This document shows positions 36,303-43,524 of a stretch of DNA of 64,000 nucleotides, piece by piece. Both the position numbers and the translations under genes were made by a program. The notes under the pieces were generated by a model that saw nothing but the letters and a program-made list of their open reading frames with translations, ran no database searches and was not told the DNA's origin. Origin of the DNA: Alphaproteobacteria bacterium (GTDB lineage: Bacteria; Pseudomonadota; Alphaproteobacteria; ATCC43930; CGMCC-115725); NCBI GenBank assembly GCA_028871055.1, contig JAGWON010000005.1, forward strand, positions 1-64,000. The letters are read 5' to 3'. Position 1 is the first letter of the stretch, and each line of letters begins with the position of its first letter.

Positions 36303-36982
36303 CAGAAGAACCGCTCGGGAATCGTGATGACATCGCCAGGACGGACCGGCGTATCGTCGCCGGCGTCGAGTTCGACGTGTTTGCCGCCCTCGACGCGCTT
36401 GATGTGGAAGTTGTCGTCCTTCGCGCGATAGGTGAAGCCGCCCGCGAGCGCTGCCGCATTGATGACGGTCATGCCGCTGACGTAGGGATAGGCGCCGGGT
36501 TTGTTCACCTCGCCGAGGATATAGAACGGCCGATAGTTCAGGACTTCGACGCTGACGCTCGGATGACGGATATAATCGGGGCTGAGCTTGGACGTGATCG
36601 TCTGCTGCAACTGGGCCGCGGTCAGGCCACCGGCGTGCACCCGTCCGATCAGCGGAAAGGCCAGCATGCCGGCGCCGTCGATCTGGTAATTATTGGTCAT
36701 ATCTTGCTGGCCGAAGACGGTGATGTGAAGCTGATCGCCCGGACCAAGCCGATAGCTCGAGTCGTTCGCGATCGGCTGGTTCGCCGGTTGCGTCGACGCC
36801 AAGTTTTGCGACGGATGCGACGGCAGACCCTGCGGCGTCGGCAGCGCCGGATTGTACGTCGGCAGCGCCGGATTGCCGGGCCCGGATTGCGCCGAAGCGG
36901 CTGCCGAGAACGCGAGGATGGCGGCAAAGCTCAACGCCGCCACTGTCGTGATCGATGCAATACCGATGTTGAAGCGCCGCAT
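36302..36982 (-). CDS. wza: Polysaccharide export outer-membrane protein (Wza/GumB type)
   Basis: 226 residues from the ATG at 36982, which has GGAG 7 bp upstream. A signal peptide ends near ASAQ (about residue 33), with no lipobox cysteine, so unlike E. coli Wza it may not be a lipoprotein. After a Pro/Asn-rich stretch comes the poly-export domain YRLGPGDQLHITVFGQQDMT (about 76-95) and SLBB-type RPFYILGEVNKPGAYPYVSG (about 151-170). It forms the periplasmic/outer-membrane exit channel. It heads the wza-wzc-glycosyltransferase operon; site 4 of the EPS motif lies about 92 bp upstream. Confidence 0.93.
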   Translation of the reverse strand: MRRFNIGIASITTVAALSFAAILAFSAAASAQSGPGNPALPTYNPALPTPQGLPSHPSQNLASTQPANQPIANDSSYRLGPGDQLHITVFGQQDMTNNYQIDGAGMLAFPLIGRVHAGGLTAAQLQQTITSKLSPDYIRHPSVSVEVLNYRPFYILGEVNKPGAYPYVSGMTVINAAALAGGFTYRAKDDNFHIKRVEGGKHVELDAGDDTPVRPGDVITIPERFF

Positions 36983-37073
36983 GGCATCACTCCATCGATC
37001 GATGCGCTCGTCCGTCGCCAAAACGGACGCAGCATAACGAACGTATTGTGCGGCGCGGCAGCAGCCGCCGGTT

Positions 37074-37091
37074 GTGATCAAACCGGGTCTG
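37074..37091 (+). promoter_or_regulatory. Shared EPS motif, site 4 (GTGATCAA type)
   Basis: GTGATCAAACCGGGTCTG; its minus-strand TTGATCAC end points to wza, whose start is at 36982. The first eight bases are identical to the other three sites; the distal half differs more. Confidence 0.45.
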
Positions 37092-37180
37092 TCCCTTCGC
37101 GGATGCAAAAGGCCATTCCGCCGCTCGAATTTGGTCAGGCTCCGCCGGCCTCGGTGGCCTCGGGCCTCGCCAATGTCATG

Positions 37181-37457
37181 TCAGCGCCGCGCGGCGTCCG
37201 GCTGGCGTTCGAGCGCATCGGCGGCGGCGCAGTCGCGCCGGTGAGCCGCCTCGACGAGATCCTTGAGCCGCCCAACCGCAGCGTCGATCAGCGTCAACGC
37301 TCGTTGCGCGCGCACGTTATCGCCGGGCACGGCGCGCCGCAGTGGCTCGAGCGACGACTGGATTGTGGCGAGCGACCCTTTCAGGGCGTGCGCGGTCTCG
37401 TCCGCCGCCACGCGCAGATCGCGCCCGATGCCGGCGAGCGCCGCTACCGGCGACCCA
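37181..37457 (-). pseudogene. Truncated sensor histidine kinase: HisKA segment only
   Basis: Directly after the response regulator stop, one frame encodes VAALAGIGRDLRVAADETAH, ALKGSLATIQSSLEPLRRAV, then ALTLIDAAVGRLKDLVEAAH before a stop at 37181. This is the H-box and second helix of a histidine kinase dimerisation domain (H in ETAHALKG). There is no sensor region and no HATPase domain, and no convincing start: the nearest in-frame codon is GTG at 37411. It is probably the remnant of the partner kinase, or less likely a small phosphotransfer protein. Confidence 0.6.
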
Positions 37458-38291
37458 TCAGGCCGGCTGCGCGGGCGCGGTGCGCCAGCGATAGCCGAAC
37501 GCGGGGAAGTTCTCGATTTCGCCGAACTCTGCATCGAGCGACCGGAATTTGTTGCGGATCCGCTTGATCGACGAGCGGACGTTGGTGCGATAGCCCTCGT
37601 CGCCGTTGCCGGCGACGAAGCCGGCGTGATGGACGCAGTCATAGATCGAGCGATAGGTCACGTGCTCGCCGGCGTGCGACACCATCAGATGAACGATGTT
37701 GAATTCCGTCACCGTAAGGTTGGCGTCCTTGCCATCCCAGAACGCGCGGCTCACATCCGGCCGCAGCGTCAACTTGCCGCACGCCAGGGCCGCCTTGTCC
37801 GGCGTCTCGCGCGCACGGCGGTGGGAATCAAGGATAAGACGGATGCGCTTCGCCAGGATGGGCACGCCGCGCGCTTTGTCGACGAAATCGAGCGCGCCGC
37901 GATCGAGTGCTGCGCTCTCGTACGCGGTGGCGGGCATGCCCGTGAGGAACACCACAGGCAGCCGGATGCCGCGGTCGTGCAGCTTGGGCAGCAGGTCGAT
38001 GCCGAGGCCGGTCGGCAGCTTCCAGTCGAGCACGATCACGTCAGCGTTGTTGTTCTGCGCGAAATATTCGAGCATCTCTTCGCCGGTGGCGAATGCGACC
38101 ACGTCGAACGCGAGCTCCGCGAGCTCGGCTGACGCCGCCTCGCGATAGTCCGCGTCATCATCGACCAGGAGCAACCTGATGCGGGTTCCGGCAGGTGAGT
38201 CGACTCGTTCGGCTTGGCCCGTCGCGTCGCTCGCGAGCGCGACGTTCGTCGTCGACCAAGTCGAAGCGGCTTCCTTCTGTAGCGTCGTCAT
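37458..38291 (-). CDS. Response regulator with winged-helix output (OmpR/ChvI-like)
   Basis: 277 residues. The receiver domain spans about 37-155: LLLVDDDADYREAASAELAE (acidic pocket DDD), phospho-acceptor in VIVLDWKLPTGLGIDLLPKL (about residue 86), VVFLTGMPA and DFVDKARG (conserved Lys). The output wing-helix spans about 175-270 (LTVTEFNIVHLMVSHAGEHV, YRTNVRSSIKRIRNKFRSLD). A 35-residue N-terminal extension is unusual. It lies between the EPS export genes and the ECF locus and may regulate EPS synthesis. The adjacent kinase remnant suggests its original partner is damaged, so it may be driven by another kinase. Confidence 0.88.
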   Translation of the reverse strand: MTTLQKEAASTWSTTNVALASDATGQAERVDSPAGTRIRLLLVDDDADYREAASAELAELAFDVVAFATGEEMLEYFAQNNNADVIVLDWKLPTGLGIDLLPKLHDRGIRLPVVFLTGMPATAYESAALDRGALDFVDKARGVPILAKRIRLILDSHRRARETPDKAALACGKLTLRPDVSRAFWDGKDANLTVTEFNIVHLMVSHAGEHVTYRSIYDCVHHAGFVAGNGDEGYRTNVRSSIKRIRNKFRSLDAEFGEIENFPAFGYRWRTAPAQPA

Positions 38292-38564
38292 CGCTGTTCA
38301 CCTCACACAAAATGAGCCCGACACACGCGTCTTCGTTATCGACGTGCGGACAGTCCGGTAGAATAGAGCGAGACCGATCGCGGTGTTCCCCGACTCCTCG
38401 TTGGCCGGGAACGTCATGCTGCTGATATGACGCCCCCTCGACGGCAATCCGACGCGCAGCGCGCATCGGCAGCCGTGGCAAAATCTAACCGCGCAAATGG
38501 GGCACAAATTTGACGCGGACCGGCAGCCATCCGCGCCACCGCCCTCGGCGGTATCACGGAATGG

Positions 38565-38777
38565 TCACAGTTGACCGGGCCGGCACCGGCCCGCCGTGCG
38601 GGGCGGCAGGCGCAACCCGGCAACAATGCGACGCACCTCGGCGGCGGTTACCCCATCGCGCGCCATTACGGCGCACACCACCGGGTCGGACCGCGCCTCT
38701 TCGAACGGCGGCTCGATTCCGGGTTCGGCGTAGGGCAGCCGGCGAGGCGGCGAACGCGGCGGAAGGATGCGCGACAT
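38565..38777 (-). CDS. Small protein under ECF-type promoter, 70 aa
   Basis: I do not recognise the family. The ATG at 38777 follows a strong CGGAGGAAA ribosome site, 6 bp away. The sequence is proline- and arginine-rich (MSRILPPRSPPRRLPYAEPG), acidic in the middle (PPFEEARSDP), and has a helix DGVTAAEVRRIVAGLRLPP. No signal peptide or membrane segment. The upstream ECF-like promoter (38818-38843) leaves a leader of about 35 nt, supporting a real expressed gene of the same regulon as the anti-sigma and GalU-like genes. Confidence 0.65.
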   Translation of the reverse strand: MSRILPPRSPPRRLPYAEPGIEPPFEEARSDPVVCAVMARDGVTAAEVRRIVAGLRLPPRTAGRCRPGQL

Positions 38778-38817
38778 CGTGTTTCCTCCGGGTCGACAAT
38801 CGCTGTTGTCGACGACG

Positions 38818-38843
38818 GACGCCCGCACAGTCGGTATATTCCC
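38818..38843 (-). promoter_or_regulatory. ECF sigma-type promoter P3 (70-aa gene)
   Basis: On the minus strand GGGAATAT (-35, 38843-38836), a 15-bp spacer and GTCCGT (-10, from 38820). The same spacing and words occur before the anti-sigma gene and the GalU-like gene. Confidence 0.6.
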
Positions 38844-38874
38844 GCGCGATACTCGGTATATTCCCGCGCGATAC
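38831..38874. repeat. Perfect 22-bp tandem duplication
   Basis: TCGGTATATTCCCGCGCGAT plus AC occurs twice without a mismatch (38831-38852 and 38853-38874). Each copy contains a GGGAATAT -35-like element on the minus strand; only the gene-proximal copy has a GTC -10 at the right distance. Confidence 0.95.
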
Positions 38875-38923
38875 GCAGTAAAGCGCCCATCGTCGAGTCG
38901 CACAGGTGGCGAGCGTGCCGCCG

Positions 38924-39397
38924 TTACCGGCCGGCTGTAAGGAATACGTGCGGCACGACAGTCCAGTCGCCGCCCGCCGCGACCGACCAGGCTGTTGCGG
39001 TGGCGACAGCCGCCGCCGCGCTCCAGGCCAAGATGTGTCGGCCGCGCTGCTGCGCCAGGCGGCGGGCGAATTGCGCCGCCAAATAGGTCACTGCAGGCGA
39101 TGGCGGCTCGCGTACCAGCTGCCGCAAGACGCGGTTCTGGTGGCGATAGGCGGCGGCATCGGCCGCCGCCGCCGGGTGCCGCGCCAAGAACGAGCGCACG
39201 CGCTCGCGCCGCGCGGCATCGAGCGCGTCATCGACGAAAGCTTGCAGCTCGTAGTCGCTGATCGTCGATTCGATCCGGAACGCGTCGTCGGGCGCCCTCG
39301 GTTCCCGGCGCCGCGCCGGCCGCAACAGCGCTGCAATCGGCCGGCGCGCTCGACGGCGCGGCAGCATGACGACGTTGCTCGTACGACGTTCCAACAT
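38924..39397 (-). CDS. Probable anti-sigma factor (membrane-anchored)
   Basis: 157 residues. ISDYELQAFVDDALDAARRE (about 47-66) and FLARHPAAAADAAAYRHQNR resemble the N-terminal sigma-binding domain of alphaproteobacterial anti-sigma factors (the DLHAYVDGQLD-type pattern). One membrane helix follows near the C-terminus (ILAWSAAAAVATATAWSVAA), and about 15 residues would face the periplasm, a short sensor part. The ATG at 39397 is favoured because the promoter at 39440-39465 excludes the earlier start at 39457. It probably restrains the ECF sigma factor at 42056-42607, although that gene lies 3 kb away. Confidence 0.72.
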   Translation of the reverse strand: MLERRTSNVVMLPRRRARRPIAALLRPARRREPRAPDDAFRIESTISDYELQAFVDDALDAARRERVRSFLARHPAAAADAAAYRHQNRVLRQLVREPPSPAVTYLAAQFARRLAQQRGRHILAWSAAAAVATATAWSVAAGGDWTVVPHVFLTAGR

Positions 39398-39439
39398 GGG
39401 GCCCCGCCCGGGGTTGACATCACCCGTGACAGGGATACG

Positions 39440-39465
39440 GACGACACCCGGGCGCAATTATTCCC
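39440..39465 (-). promoter_or_regulatory. ECF sigma-type promoter P1 (anti-sigma gene)
   Basis: On the minus strand GGGAATAA (39465-39458), 15-bp spacer, GTCCGTAT (from 39442). It would start transcription about 35-40 nt before the ATG at 39397. Confidence 0.62.
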
Positions 39466-39518
39466 GGCATCGACATCCGCATTTCATCGCGCCGATAAGC
39501 GGCCGAAACGCGCCGCCG

Positions 39519-39544
39519 GGGAATAATCCGGCCGCTTCCGCGTC
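39519..39544 (+). promoter_or_regulatory. ECF sigma-type promoter P2 (GalU-like operon)
   Basis: GGGAATAA (39519-39526), 15-bp spacer, GTCTTTAC (from 39542), 51 bp before the ATG at 39593. It diverges from P1; the two -35 elements form an inverted repeat in the 195-bp shared intergenic region. Confidence 0.62.
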
Positions 39545-39592
39545 TTTACCAGCGGCGGGTTCACGCCAGACTGCAATCGACCGCGAGGGACC

Positions 39593-40540
39593 ATGAAGCC
39601 ACGACACGTTCGCAGGGCGATCATTCCCGCAGGCGCGCTCGGCACCCGATTCCTTCCCGCGACCAAGGCCTTGCCGACGGAAATGCTGCCGCTGGTCGAC
39701 CGACCGCTCGTTCAATACGCCGTCGATGAAGCGCTCGCCGCCGGCATCGAGAAGATCGTGGTCGTCACCGGCCGCGGCAAGGCCGCGATCGAGGATCATT
39801 TCGACTGCGCGCGCGAGCTCGAGGACACGCTTCGCCGCCATGGCAAGCGGGGCGCGCTTCAGGCGGTCGAGGACAGCTGCGCGCGGCCCGGCGTCATCGC
39901 ATATATGAGGCAACAGCAGCCATTGGGCCTGGCTCACGCCCTGTGGTGCGCGCGGCATGTGATCGGCGACGAGCCCTTTGCGGTCCTGGCGCCGGACGAC
40001 GTGATCCTGGCGAAGGTCCCTTGCCTGGTGCAGATGGTCGCGGCCTATCGGGAAATTGGCGACAATCTGGTCGCGGTGACTCCGTTGGCGCGCAGCGGGA
40101 CCGCGCGCAACGGTGCGATCGCGGCGACCGCGCGTAACGGCCGCTTGCTCACCGCATCCGGCATCGCCGCGCAACCCGCGTCCGCTGGCTTGGCGTCGAA
40201 ATGGGCGGTCGCCGGCCGTTATATCCTCGATTCGGCGATCCTTCGCCGCCTGGGCGAGCGGCCGCCGAACCCCGACGGCGACGTCCCATTCATCGACGCG
40301 CTCGCGCGCCTGGCCGGCGACGGCGCGCTCCGCGGCTATGCCTTCGCCGGACGCCACTTCGATTGCAGCGACGTGCCGGGCCTGCTCGAGGCCAATATCG
40401 CTTTTGCCCTGGACCGAACCGATCTCGCGCCGACAGTGCGGCACGTGTTGTCACGGTATGCCCGACTCGTCGGCCATACCGTCGACCATACCGGCCGGCC
40501 GCGACCGGTCGAGACGCCGGAAATGGCGGTGCCGGCATGA
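39593..40540 (+). CDS. GalU-like nucleotidyltransferase with altered catalytic motifs
   Basis: 315 residues of the UTP-glucose-1-phosphate uridylyltransferase fold: AIIPAGALGTRFLPATKALP (about 9-28), LPLVDRPLVQYAVDEALAAG, VVVTGRGKAAIEDHFD, PLGLAHALWCARHVIGDEPF, FAVLAPDDVI and WAVAGRYIL. Key positions differ from normal GalU: the nucleotide loop ends PTEM instead of PKEM; the VEKP motif, whose lysine contacts the sugar nucleotide, reads AAQP (about residue 193); and the GE-QLTDA motif reads GDVPFIDA. It may be inactive, regulatory or use another substrate. The next gene overlaps it by 4 nt. Confidence 0.8.
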   Translation: MKPRHVRRAIIPAGALGTRFLPATKALPTEMLPLVDRPLVQYAVDEALAAGIEKIVVVTGRGKAAIEDHFDCARELEDTLRRHGKRGALQAVEDSCARPGVIAYMRQQQPLGLAHALWCARHVIGDEPFAVLAPDDVILAKVPCLVQMVAAYREIGDNLVAVTPLARSGTARNGAIAATARNGRLLTASGIAAQPASAGLASKWAVAGRYILDSAILRRLGERPPNPDGDVPFIDALARLAGDGALRGYAFAGRHFDCSDVPGLLEANIAFALDRTDLAPTVRHVLSRYARLVGHTVDHTGRPRPVETPEMAVPA

Positions 40541-42048
40541 AGATGAACGGCACGCACTACCGCACGAGCGGCGCATTCTCGGACGGCCGCCTGCGTCCGG
40601 AGCGAATCGGATCGCCGGCGGCACGACGCACGATCGGCAAGCGCCTCATCGATCCCGCGAACCTGCGCGAGGACGACATACGCGGGATCGTCGGCAAGAC
40701 GCTCGACGACGCCGATGCCGGTGCGCTCGGCGCCGCTTTCGGAACGCTGGTATCCGAGCGCGGCGGCCGCACGGTCGCGCTGGGCTTCGACGGCCGCTTG
40801 ACCTCGCGCGCCTTGGCCGTCGCGTTCGCCCGCGGCCTGATCGCGACCGGGATCCACGTTGCCCGTGTCGGCCTCGGTCCGACGCCGATGCTCTATTTCG
40901 CCAATGCGATGCTGCGGACCGACGCGGCGGTCATGGTGACCGGTTCGCACGACCCACCCGAATACAACGGCTTCAAGCTGACGGTCCGCGGTCGCACCCT
41001 GCGTCGCACCGACATCTGGCGCTTGGGCGAGATCGCCGCCGCCGGCGCCTTCGCGCCGGGCGCCGGCCTTATCCTCGACCGCCCGGTGATCGACGCCTAT
41101 GTCGAGCGCCTCATCGGCGACCTTTCGCTCGCGCGACCGCTTGCCGTGGTGTGGGACGCGAGCAACGGCGCCGCTGGCGCCGTGCTGACCAAACTATGCA
41201 CGCGGATTCCGGGCCGCCATGTCCTGCTGAACGAGATGGTGGACGGCACCTTCCCGTCGCACCGCCCCGATCCGACGACGCCCGACGCGCTCGATCAGCT
41301 CCGCAAGATCGTGGTCGCCGAGGAATGCGAACTCGGCGTCGCCTTCGACGGCGACGGCGACCGCATCGGCGTCATCGACGGCGAGGGGCGCGTGCTGTGG
41401 GGCGATCAGATCCTGCTGCTGCTCGCGCGCGACGTGCTGCGCGAGCGTCCCGGCGCGACGATCATCGCCGACGTCAAGGCCAGCCAGACCCTCTTCGACG
41501 AGATCGCCAGACTCGGCGGTCGCCCGGTCATCGCGCGCGCCGGCCGCCTGCCGATCGAGGCCAAGATCGCCGAGACCGGCGCGCCGCTCGCCGGCGAGAT
41601 GAGCGGCCATATCTACCTCGGCGACAAATATTACGGATACGACGATGCGCTCTATGCGGCGCTGCGGCTGATGAACGTCGTGTCGCGCGCGGATCGCAGC
41701 CTGGCCGCTCTGCGCGACGGCATGCCGCAGACCTTCAACACGCCGGAACTGTCCCTGCCCTGCGCGGACGGCCGCAAGCTCGTGGTGATCGACGAGATTC
41801 GCGCGCGCCTCGCGGCCGCCGGCGCGGAGGTCATCGCCATCGACGGCGTGAGGGTCCGGACTGACGACGGTTGGTGGCTATTGCGCGCCTCGACCATGCG
41901 AGACGCATTGGTCGCGTGCTGCGAAGCGACGACCGAAGCCGGTCTGATCCGGGTGAAGGAGACGCTGCGCGAACAGCTCGAGCGCAGCGGCGTGCCGGCG
42001 GCCGCGCTTGGCGAATTTTACGAGGATCCGATCGCGACGATCGGCTGA
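40537..42048 (+). CDS. Phosphomannomutase/phosphoglucomutase family enzyme
   Basis: 503 residues, alpha-D-phosphohexomutase family, which interconverts hexose-6-phosphate and hexose-1-phosphate. Motifs in order: active-site serine loop VTGSHDPPEYNGFK (about 133-146), metal loop AFDGDGDRIGVIDG (about 269-282), sugar-binding GEMSGHIYLGDKYYGYDDAL (about 354-373), and phosphate-binding RASTMRDAL near residue 450. The usual SHNP is SHDP, a mild change. Its product would feed the GalU-like partner, with which it overlaps by ATGA, and GDP-mannose synthesis for gmd. PMM versus PGM specificity cannot be fixed from sequence. Confidence 0.9.
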   Translation: MKMNGTHYRTSGAFSDGRLRPERIGSPAARRTIGKRLIDPANLREDDIRGIVGKTLDDADAGALGAAFGTLVSERGGRTVALGFDGRLTSRALAVAFARGLIATGIHVARVGLGPTPMLYFANAMLRTDAAVMVTGSHDPPEYNGFKLTVRGRTLRRTDIWRLGEIAAAGAFAPGAGLILDRPVIDAYVERLIGDLSLARPLAVVWDASNGAAGAVLTKLCTRIPGRHVLLNEMVDGTFPSHRPDPTTPDALDQLRKIVVAEECELGVAFDGDGDRIGVIDGEGRVLWGDQILLLLARDVLRERPGATIIADVKASQTLFDEIARLGGRPVIARAGRLPIEAKIAETGAPLAGEMSGHIYLGDKYYGYDDALYAALRLMNVVSRADRSLAALRDGMPQTFNTPELSLPCADGRKLVVIDEIRARLAAAGAEVIAIDGVRVRTDDGWWLLRASTMRDALVACCEATTEAGLIRVKETLREQLERSGVPAAALGEFYEDPIATIG

Positions 42049-42055
42049 CGACGGC

Positions 42056-42607
42056 TCAGACGACGCGCAGATGGCCGCGGCGCACGGCGACGCTGCGCAA
42101 TGGCGACGACGGTAGCCGGTCGCGGCCTTCGGTCAGGCGGCGGAGCGCCTCCCGGCCCCGCGACAGCCGCGACATCACCGTACCGATCGGGACATCGAGC
42201 GTTTCGGCCGCCTGCTGATAGCTCATGCCCTCGAGGCCGACGAGCAGGACGACTTCGCGCTGCTCCACCGGCAGATGTTGCAGCGCGCGCTCGAGATCCT
42301 TGAGTTCGACCGCGGCCGTCTGGGTCTCGGCGCACGCCGTGCGGCCGCCGACCGTCAGCTGGAGCTCGATGTAATTCCGTTGGCGGCGACGGCTGGCAAG
42401 CCAATCGACGTAGGCATTGTGCATGATGGCGAAAAGATAGGCGCGCGGATCCCGGATGCGGCTCCACAGCCGCGCTTGCGCGATCGCGCGGACCAAACAT
42501 TCCTGCACCAGTTCGTCGGCCTCGCCGGCGTGGCCGACCAGCGCGCGCGCATAGCGCCGCAGATCGGCCGTGTATCGCCGAACCGACTCGTCGAGTGCCG
42601 CGCTCAT
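42056..42607 (-). CDS. ECF RNA polymerase sigma factor
   Basis: 183 residues from the ATG at 42607 (a G-rich site upstream). Region 2: ARALVGHAGEADELVQECLV, AQARLWSRIRDPRAYLFAIM, HNAYVDWLASRRR (about 22-78). Region 4: ALQHLPVEQREVVLLVGLEG, MSYQQAAETLDVPIGTVMSR (about 113-155). No region 3, as usual for ECF. It converges on the mutase gene (7-bp gap). The likely anti-sigma gene lies on the other side of the galU-like/mutase operon rather than adjoining it. Likely target promoters are P1-P3; its own upstream region shows no copy of that motif. Confidence 0.93.
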   Translation of the reverse strand: MSAALDESVRRYTADLRRYARALVGHAGEADELVQECLVRAIAQARLWSRIRDPRAYLFAIMHNAYVDWLASRRRQRNYIELQLTVGGRTACAETQTAAVELKDLERALQHLPVEQREVVLLVGLEGMSYQQAAETLDVPIGTVMSRLSRGREALRRLTEGRDRLPSSPLRSVAVRRGHLRVV

Positions 42608-42716
42608 CCGCCCCTGTCCATGTTGCCGTGCAGAAATAAACCGTGCGGCCAAATCCGACTCGTGACAAAAAAGCGCTTCGCACCGCGGCGGCGCGTCCGA
42701 ATTCCGCCACATTCGA

Positions 42717-42741
42717 GGAACGGATCGTGCCGCGTGTCGTT
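42717..42741 (+). promoter_or_regulatory. EcfG-type general stress promoter before otsB
   Basis: GGAAC (42717-42721), 16-bp spacer, CGTT (42738-42741), an exact match to the alphaproteobacterial EcfG consensus. It overlaps the favoured GTG start at 42727; if active, translation would begin at GTG 42760. Confidence 0.45.
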
Positions 42742-43524
42742 CGGTCCGCAGGGGTCCGCGTGAGCCGCGCCGTAACCGGAATCGCCGCACCGCAATCGCC
42801 GCCGCCGTTGGCGCGCGGCGACGCGCTGTTCATCGATTTCGACGGCACGCTGGTCGAGATCGCGGCGATGCCCGATCGCGTCGAAGTCATGGCCGGCGTG
42901 CCCGCGCTGCTGCAGCGGGCGGCCGTGCGCCTGGGCGGCGCGCTGGCGGTGATCAGCGGTCGGCCGCTCGCCGAGCTCGGGCGCTTCCTCGCCGGTTATA
43001 CCGGCGCCGCCGCCGGCATCCACGGCCTCGAACGCCGCAGCGCTTCCGGCGAGACGCACGTGCCCACACCCGATCCGGTACTCGACCTGGTTTGGCCGGT
43101 CGTGCGCCAATTCGCGGCCGTGACCCAGGGCGTGCTGATCGAGGACAAGCGCCTGTCGATCGCCATCCACTACCGGGGCCGGCCCGAGCTTGCCGAAGCG
43201 TGCCGACGCCTGGCCGAGCAGGCGGTCATCCTGTCGAAAGAGCGGCTGGCGATGCGGCCCGGCAAGATGGTGGTCGAGCTTCATCCGCGTGACGTCGACA
43301 AGGGCCGCGCCGTGCGTGCGTTTCTTGCCGAGCCGGAATTCGCGGGCCGTCGGCCGGTCTTTGTCGGCGACGACCGCACCGACGAGGACGGCTTCGCGTT
43401 CGTCAACGAGCACGGCGGGATTTCGGTCCACGTCGGCACCGCCGACGACACCTTTGCGCGCTACCGGCTCGATGGCGTCGATGCGGTGATCCGTTGGCTC
43501 GAGGATTTCCTCGCCGAAGGCTAA
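42727..43524 (+). CDS. otsB: Trehalose-6-phosphate phosphatase
   Basis: 265 residues, HAD superfamily. It removes phosphate from trehalose-6-phosphate to give trehalose, an osmotic and desiccation protectant. HAD motif I is FIDFDGTLVEIA (nucleophile Asp), motif II AVISGRP, motif III lysine in KMVVELHPRDVDKG, motif IV VFVGDDRTDEDGF. The start is ambiguous: GTG 42727 with GAGGA before it, GTG 42760 with AGGGG, or GTG 42643. No trehalose-phosphate synthase (otsA) gene is in the window. Its stop codon overlaps the end of the convergent ABC exporter gene. Confidence 0.92.
   Translation: MPRVVRSAGVRVSRAVTGIAAPQSPPPLARGDALFIDFDGTLVEIAAMPDRVEVMAGVPALLQRAAVRLGGALAVISGRPLAELGRFLAGYTGAAAGIHGLERRSASGETHVPTPDPVLDLVWPVVRQFAAVTQGVLIEDKRLSIAIHYRGRPELAEACRRLAEQAVILSKERLAMRPGKMVVELHPRDVDKGRAVRAFLAEPEFAGRRPVFVGDDRTDEDGFAFVNEHGGISVHVGTADDTFARYRLDGVDAVIRWLEDFLAEG

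Noticed and set aside
38408-38435. GGGAACGTCATG as an EcfG promoter upstream of the response regulator
   Set aside because: No CGTT at 16-17 bp, and the orientation is away from the regulator gene.
38853-38874. Second copy of the 22-bp repeat as a separate promoter
   Set aside because: It has the -35 word but no GTC-type -10 at 15 bp.
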